Source of the DNA: PoT sp049331405 | Lineage (GTDB): Bacteria; Planctomycetota; Planctomycetia; Isosphaerales; Isosphaeraceae | Direction of reading: 5' to 3' | DNA length: 64,000 nt | NCBI RefSeq assembly: GCF_049331405.1 | Contig: NZ_CP186274.1 | Coordinates: 6,882,001 to 6,946,000, forward strand | In this document: one piece after another, positions 54,652-62,585 of the stretch | How positions within the stretch are numbered: position 1 is the first letter of the stretch | How the letters are laid out: every line of letters starts with the position of its first letter | Notes under the pieces: generated by a model | The model's input: the letters and a program-made list of their open reading frames with translations, nothing else | The model's database searches: none | What the model was told of the DNA's origin: nothing | Program-made: the position numbers and the translations under genes

Positions 54652-55088
54652 GCGTCGCTCCCACGCCTCAAAGCCGGTTCGGCTAGGGGTGGAGAAACAT
54701 TCGAGTGAGGAGCCAGGTTGGTCTTCATGGGGATTTCATAAAGGGCTGAGGGTCGGCTTTAGATATGCTGTCGATTTGCCTGCGACGGCGACTGTAATGC
54801 AAGCGAAACCCTCTGGAACCGCCGGTCCTGGCATCCAGAGGGTTTTGTGTTGGGCCCGCGAGTCGCCCGTCGATGAGCGTCCATTTGGTCGCAATCTTGG
54901 GGCATGTTGACGCGAGTGCTTCTCGGTGGACTTGAAGCAGGGTCGAGAATGCCTTAACTTGAGCGGGGCAAATGGTCGGCCGCCAAAGCGTGGTGCGGCG
55001 TCCGTTGGTTGTGGCATGCGAAGATACCGGCGCATCCGGCTCGACACGGGTCGAGGGATCGTCGGCTGAGGAGGTAGCAGCGATCACG
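54652..55088. other. Intergenic region of 437 bases with one hairpin
   Basis: No supportable gene. A strong hairpin lies at 54806-54846, annotated separately. The rest should contain the promoter of the arginine decarboxylase operon, but no clear -35/-10 pair was identified. Confidence 0.5.
54806..54846 (+). terminator. Hairpin terminator after hsp20
   Basis: AAACCCTCTGGA (54806-54817) and TCCAGAGGGTTT (54834-54845) form a perfect 12-bp stem with a 16-base loop, followed by T and GTGTTG. It lies about 155 bp after the hsp20 stop and has T/A-rich ends on both strands. Confidence 0.7.
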
Positions 55089-55634
55089 ATGTACGTACCC
55101 AAGAAGCTCTTCTTCACCAAAGGGGTAGGAACTCACCGCGAGAAGTTGACCAGCTTCGAACTGGCTCTCCGGGATGCCAATATTGCTTGCTACAACCTGG
55201 TCCGCGTCTCCAGCATCTTCCCGCCGCACTGTGACGTCGTCTCGATCGAGGAAGGTCTCACCCACCTGTCTCCCGGCCAGATCGTGCACTGCGTGATGAG
55301 CGAGAGCGCCACCGCGGAGCCGAACCGCCTGATCGCTGCCAGCGTCGGCGTCGCCATCCCGCGCGAGCGCAGCCAGTTCGGCTACCTGTCTGAGCACCAC
55401 TCGTACGGCGAGACCGAGAAAGTCGCGGCGGACTATGCCGAAGACCTCGCCGCCGAGATGCTCGCGACGGTTCTCGGCATCGAGTTCAATCCGGATAGCT
55501 CGTGGGATGAGAAGCGCGAGATCTGGAAGCTCGCCGACGTCATCGCCGACTCGCGCGAAGTGACGGCCTCGGCCGTCGGGCACAAGGGTGGCCACTGGAC
55601 CACCGTCGTCGCCGCCGCCATCCTCCTGCCGTGA
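55089..55634 (+). CDS. Pyruvoyl-dependent arginine decarboxylase
   Basis: The 181-residue protein should convert arginine to agmatine. It matches the PvlArgDC family: VPKKLFFTKGVGTHREKLTSFE at the start, the self-cleavage site in LVRVSSIFPP (between Ser41 and Ser42, the second becoming the pyruvoyl group), IPRERSQFGYLSEHHSYGE in the middle, and GGHWTTVVAAAILLP at the end. Length is normal. I start at the ATG at 55089; GAGGAGGT lies about 14 bases upstream, and longer in-frame versions have no family resemblance. It is the first gene of a probable operon with a deoxyhypusine synthase homologue (37-bp gap) and Sua5. Confidence 0.95.
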   Translation: MYVPKKLFFTKGVGTHREKLTSFELALRDANIACYNLVRVSSIFPPHCDVVSIEEGLTHLSPGQIVHCVMSESATAEPNRLIAASVGVAIPRERSQFGYLSEHHSYGETEKVAADYAEDLAAEMLATVLGIEFNPDSSWDEKREIWKLADVIADSREVTASAVGHKGGHWTTVVAAAILLP

Positions 55635-55671
55635 GCGCGTTTCGCGGGAATAGTCAGGAGACGCAACGACG

Positions 55672-56832
55672 ATGACCACGAACGACCCCACGAAGCTTAC
55701 CGTGCTCCAGCAGGTCAGCCAGCATCGGATCGCACCCCCCGCGGTGACGGGCTCGGTGCTGGCGGCCGACCTGATCGACCAGGCGTTCCTCAGCTATAAC
55801 GGCGGGAGGCTACGCGAGGTCTGCCAGGTCTTCACGCGCAAGCTGCTCGAGCCCGATTGCACGGTCGGCCTCACCATCTCCGGAGCCCTGACACCCGCAG
55901 GGCTCGGGATGAGCTCGCTGATTCCGCTGGTGAAGGCCGGCTTCGTCGACTGGATCGTGTCGACCGGGGCCAACCTCTACCACGACACGCATTACGCGCT
56001 CGACCTGCCGCTCCACCAGAGCCGGCCGAATCTCGACGACTTTCAGCTCCGCGAAAACGACATCATCCGGATCTACGACATCGTCTTCGACTATGCGACG
56101 CTGCTCGACACGGATGCCTTCTATCGCGAGCTGATCCAGAACGAGACCTTCGCCCGTTCGATGGGCACGGCCGAGTTCCACTACGAGGTCGGCCGCTACC
56201 TTCATGCCCGGTCCCAGGCCTTGGGCGGCAAGCCCGGCAACAGCCTTCTCGCCGCGGCTTACGAGGCCGGGGTGCCGATCTACACGTCGAGCCCGGGCGA
56301 CAGCTCGATCGGCATGAACCTCGCCGCCCTGAGCTTGCAGGAAGGCAGGCTCCAGATCGACTCCCTGCGAGACGTCAACGAGACGGCCGCGATCGTCTAC
56401 GACGCCAAGCAGAAGGGGGGGACGTCGGGGGTCCTGATCCTCGGCGGCGGCAGCCCCAAGAACTTCATCCTCCAGACCGAGCCGCAGATCCAGGAAGTGC
56501 TCGGGTTGGCGGAGAGCGGTCACGACTACTTCCTCCAGATCACCGACGCCCGCCCCGACACCGGAGGTCTCTCCGGCGCCACGGCGAGCGAGGCCATGAC
56601 CTGGGGCAAGGTCGACCCCGACCGACTCCCGGACTCGGTGACCTGCTACACCGATAGCACGATCGCCCTGCCACTCCTGACCGCCTACGCACTGGCCAGG
56701 CGCGAGCCGAGGCCCTTGCGGCGGCTGTACGATCGTCGGGTCGAGATGTACGACGCACTCCGCTCGGAATATCTCAAACGGCTCGAGGGTGGAGATCGCC
56801 CCGATCCCTCGGCGCGGAAGAAACTGGGCTGA
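55672..56832 (+). CDS. Deoxyhypusine synthase-like protein
   Basis: The 386-residue protein belongs to the deoxyhypusine synthase family of NAD-dependent aminobutyl transferases. NAD-site blocks are seen: LTISGALTPAGLGMSSLIPLVKAG, DWIVSTGANLYHD, PGDSSIGMN and GVLILGGGSPKNF. The lysine that forms the enzyme-imine intermediate is retained as K313 in TWGKVDPD, followed by YTDSTIALPLLTAY. Bacteria lack eIF5A, so the acceptor is probably a polyamine such as putrescine (a homospermidine-synthase-like reaction) or another protein. The upstream arginine decarboxylase would supply agmatine, which supports a polyamine role. The family call is firm; the reaction is inferred. Confidence 0.92.
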   Translation: MTTNDPTKLTVLQQVSQHRIAPPAVTGSVLAADLIDQAFLSYNGGRLREVCQVFTRKLLEPDCTVGLTISGALTPAGLGMSSLIPLVKAGFVDWIVSTGANLYHDTHYALDLPLHQSRPNLDDFQLRENDIIRIYDIVFDYATLLDTDAFYRELIQNETFARSMGTAEFHYEVGRYLHARSQALGGKPGNSLLAAAYEAGVPIYTSSPGDSSIGMNLAALSLQEGRLQIDSLRDVNETAAIVYDAKQKGGTSGVLILGGGSPKNFILQTEPQIQEVLGLAESGHDYFLQITDARPDTGGLSGATASEAMTWGKVDPDRLPDSVTCYTDSTIALPLLTAYALARREPRPLRRLYDRRVEMYDALRSEYLKRLEGGDRPDPSARKKLG

Positions 56833-56848
56833 GGCGGCTTCGGCCGCC
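56833..56848 (+). other. UUCG-capped hairpin between the DHS-like stop and the sua5 start
   Basis: Immediately after the stop codon, GGCGGC-TTCG-GCCGCC forms a perfect 6-bp stem capped by the extra-stable TTCG tetraloop, ending 8 bases before the GTG of sua5. It could stabilise the upstream mRNA, attenuate, or hinder sua5 initiation. Confidence 0.6.
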
Positions 56849-56856
56849 CTCTTCTC

Positions 56857-57894
56857 GTGTCATCACGAACCCGCACTCTCGCGATCGATCCCGGATCACC
56901 CGATCCTTCGGCCATCACCGAGGCCGCCCGAGTCTTGCGCTCGGGCGGCCTCGTCGCGTTCGCGACAGAGACGGTCTACGGCCTCGGTGCCGACGCCACC
57001 AACCCCGAGGCCGTCGCGAGGATCTTCGAAGCCAAAGGCCGACCCAGCTTCAACCCCCTGATCGTGCATGTACACGACCTGGCCCTCGCCCGAGCCTGTG
57101 TCACCGAATGGCCGGAGCGGGCCGAGCGACTCGCGAAGAGGTTCTGGCCGGGCCCCCTCACTCTGCTCTTGCCGAGGTCAGCGATCATCCCCGACATCGT
57201 CACCGCCGGTCGGGGCACGGTCGGCGTGCGGATGCCCGCCTCACCCTTGGCTTGTGCCCTGATCGAGGCCACGGGCCGCCCCATCGCCGCCCCCAGCGCC
57301 AACCGGTCGACCGGCATCTCCCCCACCGAGGCCTGGCACGTTCAAAAGGATCTTGATGGCAAGATCGACATGATCCTCGACGGCGGCAAGACGAACGTGG
57401 GGATCGAGTCCACCGTCCTCGACCTCTCGTGCGATCCTCCGCGCGTCCTGAGGCCGGGCTCTGTCACCATCGAGCAGTTGAGCCTGGAACTTGGCGAGGA
57501 AGTCCTCGGCCCAGGGCCTGCCGGCGAAAAGCCGATTGCACACTCCAGCCCTGGCCAGATGCTGGTCCACTACGCGCCGACGACCCCGACCTATCGCGTC
57601 GAACGCATGGGCTCGCCCCCCCTGCCCTCATCAGGAAACTCTCACTGGGGGCTGATCATGCTCGGCGATCCGCTCGGAGAGGAATCCTCGACGAAAGGGC
57701 CGGCGCATCACATCCGTCTGCGAACACCCGCCGAGGCCGAAGCGGGGCTCTATGCCTCGCTCCACGACCTCGACTCGCGTCGGCTCGACTTCCTGATCCT
57801 CCTCTTCCCGCCCGACGAGCCTGAATGGCTCGCGATCCGGGATCGGGCCTGGCGTGCTTCCAAGCCCTGGCCCGAGGCGGGCCATCAACTATAG
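56857..57894 (+). CDS. Threonylcarbamoyl-AMP synthase Sua5/YwlC
   Basis: The 345-residue protein makes threonylcarbamoyl-AMP for t6A37 modification of tRNA. The YrdC domain spans about 18-210: VAFATETVYGLGADA, KGRPSFNPLIVHV, WPGPLTLLLPRS, GTVGVRMPASP, PSANRSTGISPT and GGKTNVGIESTVLDLS. A second Sua5-type C-terminal domain follows after the interdomain PGQMLVHYAPTTP motif. Length fits Sua5 rather than the short TsaC. Start is GTG at 56857; no strong ribosome binding site is visible because a hairpin occupies the region. It runs convergently into ruvB with a 23-bp gap. Confidence 0.94.
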   Translation: MSSRTRTLAIDPGSPDPSAITEAARVLRSGGLVAFATETVYGLGADATNPEAVARIFEAKGRPSFNPLIVHVHDLALARACVTEWPERAERLAKRFWPGPLTLLLPRSAIIPDIVTAGRGTVGVRMPASPLACALIEATGRPIAAPSANRSTGISPTEAWHVQKDLDGKIDMILDGGKTNVGIESTVLDLSCDPPRVLRPGSVTIEQLSLELGEEVLGPGPAGEKPIAHSSPGQMLVHYAPTTPTYRVERMGSPPLPSSGNSHWGLIMLGDPLGEESSTKGPAHHIRLRTPAEAEAGLYASLHDLDSRRLDFLILLFPPDEPEWLAIRDRAWRASKPWPEAGHQL

Positions 57895-57917
57895 AGGGTA
57901 CGCCCTTCAGATCCCGT

Positions 57918-59006
57918 TCATGGGAACAGGAATCGTTGATCGTTGAAGAGCGTGTCGTCACTCTCATCGGGCAAAGGCTCGGAAAGCCCGATGTGGGTGT
58001 AGGCCTTGGCGGTGGCGCGACGGCCTCGAGGGGTCCTGACGATGAAGTGCCGGCGGAGGAGGAACGGCTCGACCTCGTCGGTGAGCGTATCGACGGAGAG
58101 GCTCATGGTAGCCGCGAGGGCTTCGGCCCCTGTGGGCCCGCCGCCGAAGACGTTGATGAGCGTCTCGAGGTAGCGACGGTCCTGCTTGTCCATGCCCTCG
58201 GGGTCGACCTCCTGCATCGTCAGGGCGTCCTGGGCGATCTGCAGGGTGATGTTGCCGTCGGCGCGGGCGGTGGCGAAGTCGCGGACCCAGCGCAGGCGGG
58301 CGTTGGCAAGTCGAGGTGTCCCTCGGCTCCGCTGGGCGAGCTCCCAGGCGGCGTCGGGGGTGATCGTCGTCTTGAGCTTCTCGGCGTTGATGGAGACGAT
58401 CTTGGCGAGCTCGTCGACCTCGTAGAACTCGAGGTGCTCGTGCATGTGGAAGCGATCGCGCAAAGGCCCCGAGAGCATGCCGCTCCGCGTCGTCGCGCCG
58501 ATGATCGTGAACTTCTTCAGAGGGAGATTGATCGTCCTGGCCGAGATGCCCTCGCCCAGAACGACGTCCACCCGGAAGTCTTCCATCACCGGGTAGATGA
58601 ACTCCTCGACGGTCTTTGGAAGGCGGTGGATCTCGTCGATGAAGAGGATCGAGCCTTCCGACGCGTTGGTCAGATAGGGCATGACGTCCATCTTCTTGTC
58701 GAGCGCGGGGCCGCTCGTCATGTTCAGCTCGACGCCGAGCTCGTTGTGGAGCACGGTGGCGAACGTCGTCTTCCCCAAACCTGGGGGGCCGTCGAAGAGG
58801 ATGTGCGGCAGCGGTTCGTTGCGCTTCTTCGAGGCCTGGAGGGCGATGGACAGCCGCTCGGCGACGTTGCGCTGGCCGATGATCTCGATGAGCCGCTTGG
58901 GCCTCAGTTTTTCATCAAGGGGATCGACCGCGGGCTCTGCCTCGTTCTTGCGGCGAGGCGGGTCGGGTGGTCCTCCCTGCTGTCCGGTGATGATGGGCTC
59001 TCGCAT
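57918..59006 (-). CDS. ruvB: Holliday junction ATPase RuvB
   Basis: The 362-residue AAA+ motor drives branch migration with RuvA. Visible motifs are RPKRLIEIIGQ, Walker A GPPGLGKTT, Walker B ILFIDEIHRL, sensor 1 IGATTRSGMLSGPLRDRF with the arginine finger, and the C-terminal winged helix ending EPFLLRRHFIVRTPRGRRAT. It sits 61 bp downstream of ruvA on the same strand. RuvC is not in the window. Confidence 0.97.
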   Translation of the reverse strand: MREPIITGQQGGPPDPPRRKNEAEPAVDPLDEKLRPKRLIEIIGQRNVAERLSIALQASKKRNEPLPHILFDGPPGLGKTTFATVLHNELGVELNMTSGPALDKKMDVMPYLTNASEGSILFIDEIHRLPKTVEEFIYPVMEDFRVDVVLGEGISARTINLPLKKFTIIGATTRSGMLSGPLRDRFHMHEHLEFYEVDELAKIVSINAEKLKTTITPDAAWELAQRSRGTPRLANARLRWVRDFATARADGNITLQIAQDALTMQEVDPEGMDKQDRRYLETLINVFGGGPTGAEALAATMSLSVDTLTDEVEPFLLRRHFIVRTPRGRRATAKAYTHIGLSEPLPDESDDTLFNDQRFLFP

Positions 59007-59067
59007 TGTGGACTCATCCCTTTGTATGAGTTCGGTCGATCCATCGCCTGGCCTTGGGAGCGCCGGG

Positions 59068-59721
59068 TCAGTCGGCTTCCCGCGTCTGCTGATAGATGGC
59101 GTCGATCATGTCCGCCACCGTCTTGTACTTCTTGCGTCCGGTCAGGACGCGGTCGATCGCCGCCCTGGCCTGGCTCTCCGTGTGGCCGACCGAGAGCAAG
59201 GCTGCGTAGGTGTCGCGGATGACGTCGGGCTCGGCGTTCTCGGGCGAGCCGTTGGTCGCCGCCGCGGCCGCTTCCGGCTCCTGCCCGACGATCAGGGCAT
59301 ACCGGCCGACCTTGCGCCTGAGCTTCGCCACGATGCGCTCGGCCGTGGCCTCGCCGATGCCGGGGTAGGTGGCCAGCATCTTCACGTCCTGGTCCTGGAT
59401 CGTCCTGGCGAGTTCACGGACGGGCCTCACCATCGCACGCAGGGCCTTGCGGACGCCCACGCCGTCGACCGAGCAGAAGATGTCGAAGAACTCGCGATCG
59501 ACCGCCGAGAGGAACCCGACGAGGCGAGGGGTCATTCTCCCTCCCATCGCATTCCCTTCGATATAGAAGATCGTGTGTAACGAGACGAGCTCTCCGAGCC
59601 TCGTCTGCAACTGCCGACGCGTGTGCTCGGGGATCAGGATGGAGATCTCCATCGGATCGACCGCCAGCGTCAGCTCCTCGTCGGTCACCGTGCGGAGAAT
59701 GCCTCGAATTTGGCTGATCAC
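59068..59721 (-). CDS. ruvA: Holliday junction DNA-binding protein RuvA
   Basis: The 217-residue protein binds the four-way junction and loads RuvB. The N-terminal OB fold begins ISQIRGILRTV; the helix-hairpin-helix region contains VDGVGVRKALRA and TYPGIGEATAERIV; the C-terminal RuvB-binding domain contains YAALLSVGHTESQARAAI. I place the start at a GTG (59721 reading down) because AGGAGGG lies 8 to 9 bases upstream and this gives the family length; a longer frame back to 59862 has no RuvA resemblance. The enzyme pair is standard. Confidence 0.95.
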   Translation of the reverse strand: MISQIRGILRTVTDEELTLAVDPMEISILIPEHTRRQLQTRLGELVSLHTIFYIEGNAMGGRMTPRLVGFLSAVDREFFDIFCSVDGVGVRKALRAMVRPVRELARTIQDQDVKMLATYPGIGEATAERIVAKLRRKVGRYALIVGQEPEAAAAATNGSPENAEPDVIRDTYAALLSVGHTESQARAAIDRVLTGRKKYKTVADMIDAIYQQTREAD

Positions 59722-60177
59722 GAGAAGCACCCTCCTGATGGACTGATCAATCGATCCGTGGATTCTGTCGGTTTGTTCACTATTATGCCGCGTCCCTCGC
59801 GCAGCTGCAAGAGCGGGTCTGCCTCGGAGTTTATCGTCAGGCAGCGGGCGTGAGGGGCTCATTTCTTGAGGAATGTATCGACCATTCGGGCATTCTTGGT
59901 TGAGGCCGTATCAAGGGCGGGATCTTGGGGTGAGGAGCGGTGTGGTTCCGAGGGAATGTCCTCGACCGTATTTGTTCGTGAATCCTCGACCCCACTGGAC
60001 TTACGTCGCGCCAGATCAGGCCGGTCGGCCGAAAATCTCGTAGAGATGCCTTGTGTCCGCTTGCTGGATCGATCTTACTTGTACGGGACCCATCGGGTTG
60101 TGGACTGCCACGGGGAAGGCGACGGACGATCGCCCTCTGATTGTCACGAGGACCGGGAGGCCCCCCAGGGATACCCG

Positions 60178-61071
60178 ATGTCTCGAATTTTGGTTGTCGA
60201 AGATAGCCCGACGCAGGCCCTCGAGATGGAGGCTTTGCTCGAGGATGCGGGCTACAGCGTGTCCGTCGTCGACAACGGCAGCGACGCCCTGAGCAGCGTC
60301 CGCTACTCGCCGCCCGACCTCGTGGTGACCGACCTCGAGCTGCCCGGGATGGACGGGCTGACTCTGATCGAGACGTTCAAGAAGGATTATCCGTTCATAC
60401 CCGTCGTCCTCGTGACCGCGCACGGCAGCGAGGACCTCGTCGTCCGCGCATTGCGTGCCGGGGCGGCCAGCTACGTCCCCAAGCGGCTCCTGACGCGAGA
60501 CCTGATCCCGACGCTCAAGGACGTGCTGGACATCGCCGTGGGGCGTGTCCGTCGCCAGCAGATCGCCCGCTCGATGACTCGCGTCGAGTCCCGCTTCGTC
60601 CTCGACAACGACTCCTCGCTCATCACCCCGCTCGTCCGGCACATCGAGGAAGACCTCGCGGCGATGAAATTCAGCGACCCGACGACATTGACCCGCGTCG
60701 GCGTGGCACTCCGCGAGGCCCTCGTCAACGCGATCGAGCACGGCAACCTCGAGCTCGATTCCGAGATGCGGCAGGGCGGCGGCCGGGCGTATCGCGACCT
60801 CGCCAATCAGCGCAGGCAGGAATCCCCCTACAACGAGCGAGCGGTCCACTTCACGTCGATCGTCTCGCCGACCGAAGCTATCTTCATCATCAAGGACGAC
60901 GGCCCGGGCTTCGACCCGACGAGTCTCGTCGACCCCACGGAAACGTCTCAGCTCCTGAGAGAGAGCGGCCGGGGGATTTTCCTCATCAAGGCCTTCATGG
61001 ACGAGGTCTCGTTCAACGCGGCCGGGAACGAGATCACGATGAAGAAGAAGGCCTCTTCCCGTCCGAGTTGA
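60178..61071 (+). CDS. Receiver domain fused to RsbW-like ATPase
   Basis: The 297-residue protein has a receiver at 1-125 (phosphoacceptor D52 in LVVTDLELPGMDG, VTAHGSED, PKRLLTRD) joined by a helical linker to a HATPase_c_2 domain with N184 in LREALVNAIEHGN, DDGPGFDPTSL and ESGRGIFLIKAFMDEV. The ATPase is of the anti-sigma/serine kinase RsbW group, which binds ATP and often a partner such as an anti-sigma antagonist. Phosphorylation of the receiver could switch a partner. No phosphoacceptor His is present. I start at the ATG at 60178, where the receiver begins; the longer frame back to 59866 adds unrelated residues. Confidence 0.88.
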   Translation: MSRILVVEDSPTQALEMEALLEDAGYSVSVVDNGSDALSSVRYSPPDLVVTDLELPGMDGLTLIETFKKDYPFIPVVLVTAHGSEDLVVRALRAGAASYVPKRLLTRDLIPTLKDVLDIAVGRVRRQQIARSMTRVESRFVLDNDSSLITPLVRHIEEDLAAMKFSDPTTLTRVGVALREALVNAIEHGNLELDSEMRQGGGRAYRDLANQRRQESPYNERAVHFTSIVSPTEAIFIIKDDGPGFDPTSLVDPTETSQLLRESGRGIFLIKAFMDEVSFNAAGNEITMKKKASSRPS

Positions 61072-62019
61072 AGCCTTTCGACGGCTTCCTTGATGCCCTT
61101 ATTTTTATTCGCCTTGATCGGCATTGATCGGCCTCGTGCCTGCCCCAGACCTCCCGCCTGATAGCTCCCTCAGATAGTTGGCGACGTCGTACCCCCCCCT
61201 TCGCCTCGAAGATCGGACGTCGAGTGCCTGCTTCTCCTCGGCACGGCTCTCCGCATGGTGAGTCGGGGCAGTTTCGAGGTTCGTCGACCCGAGGGCTCCA
61301 TTGATAAGGAATCTCTTCATTGAATTATGATTGCAAAGTTTCTTATCAATCCGAGCTCGCCAACCTGGATATGCCGGTGAGCAAGTCCCTTCGACTCACG
61401 TTCGTCGCGGGGAATGGCCCGATAAGCGACAGGCGCACGAGGTCGAGTCCTTGACGTTCCGGTCACTTCCCGGCGATTATGTGACGCCTTGAAGAAATCG
61501 GAGATCCCCAGACGAGGCTCTCGCAAGAATTTGGACGTTTTCCCGAGATCTGACCCGATCGAGATGCGACGGCATGTGTCATCGCGGGGCTTCGGATCGC
61601 AACGCTCGAATTCGCAAGAGATCGTCGGAAGCTAGAATCTTCGATGATGCAAAGTCGGTATTCAGGTTGACGGAATGTTGATGATCGTTAAAGAACCTGC
61701 TTGGACACTCGATTGGCCTTTTGATCGTTTCTTCTCGTGTTCGGACTTGCATTTTGGAATCGAAAGCGCACAAATCTCACGACTCCGCCCGCGCTTGATA
61801 CCGCGTTCACGAAGGCCTGGTGTTGGTCCCATCTTCGAGTTCGCTCGTCCCTGGCGATGGTTTTTGCATCGGTTCCGGCCCGCCATGCGTCAAGTTTGTT
61901 GGTTTCGAGATCCTGGGCCTTTGGCGAGATTGTGCGGGATGCCTGGTTGTCGTGGTGGCGGGAAACCGCCGCACGACACGAGGATGCTGTCGACCTGATT
62001 CCCTGCGGAGCGATTGAAG
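61072..62019. other. Intergenic region of 948 bases, no gene seen
   Basis: Several short frames occur on both strands but none has both a ribosome binding site and a coherent composition. The region is AT-richer than the neighbours, especially 61620-61760. A short direct repeat TTGATCGGC occurs near 61113 and 61125. Confidence 0.45.
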
Positions 62020-62142
62020 ATGTCGCCGGACAAGAGAGATGAACTCAATTTTTGGCGCGGTTTTCTCCTGGCCGTGCCTCTTGGGCTGGCGATCTGGGCC
62101 TTCATCATCTGGCTGATTATCTGGCTCATTCGCGGTCACTGA
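62020..62142 (+). CDS. Small single-span membrane protein (40 aa)
   Basis: This short frame encodes MSPDKRDELNFWRGFLLAV followed by PLGLAIWAFIIWLIIWLIRGH. A charged 12-residue N-terminus precedes about 22 hydrophobic, Trp-rich residues and a short basic end, so a single transmembrane helix is likely. GGAG at 62007-62010 lies 9 bases before the ATG. It is too short for standard gene calling. The function is unknown; such proteins often regulate larger membrane complexes. Composition and the ribosome binding site make it more credible than chance. Confidence 0.55.
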   Translation: MSPDKRDELNFWRGFLLAVPLGLAIWAFIIWLIIWLIRGH

Positions 62143-62585
62143 TCCCCAATTCCCCGTCATGAGGAGGCCCCGAGGTTCGGTGACCCGGCGATGGTTCGCA
62201 AGCGAGGCTGATATATCAAAAGATGGCTGATCGATTAATGTGTCTTGTGCGAAATGTTTTGAAATCGATTTATTTGTCGCGAAGATTGTGCTTGGGATCG
62301 AGCTGGAAAAGACGTTTGGCCAGAGGCCAGCGATCGTGGTGAAGGCCGGCGTGTCATCTCCCCGACGCTGGGGAGGTCTCCGGGAATCGACATCCCACGA
62401 ACACCGGATCGAAGCCCGCTCCGACGTGGCGGATCCGAGCTTCGATCCGGGGTTTACGGCGACGCCGTGGTCGCCTACTGTGTCCATCGGCGGGGCTTGG
62501 CTCTCCTTGACGATTCGTGGAACCTGGATTTAGAATCGGGCGGCCATAATCCCTCAAGGCGCAAAGATTTGATCCAGGAGTGCTC
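62143..62585. other. Intergenic region upstream of the TPR-AAA gene
   Basis: No gene is supported. The stretch 62210-62300 is AT-rich and could hold a promoter. AGGAG at 62576-62580 is the ribosome binding site for the following gene. Confidence 0.45.

Noticed and set aside
61105..61320. 71-codon minus-strand frame
   Set aside because: No ribosome binding site and no coherent domain; Arg/Gly-rich composition is consistent with chance.
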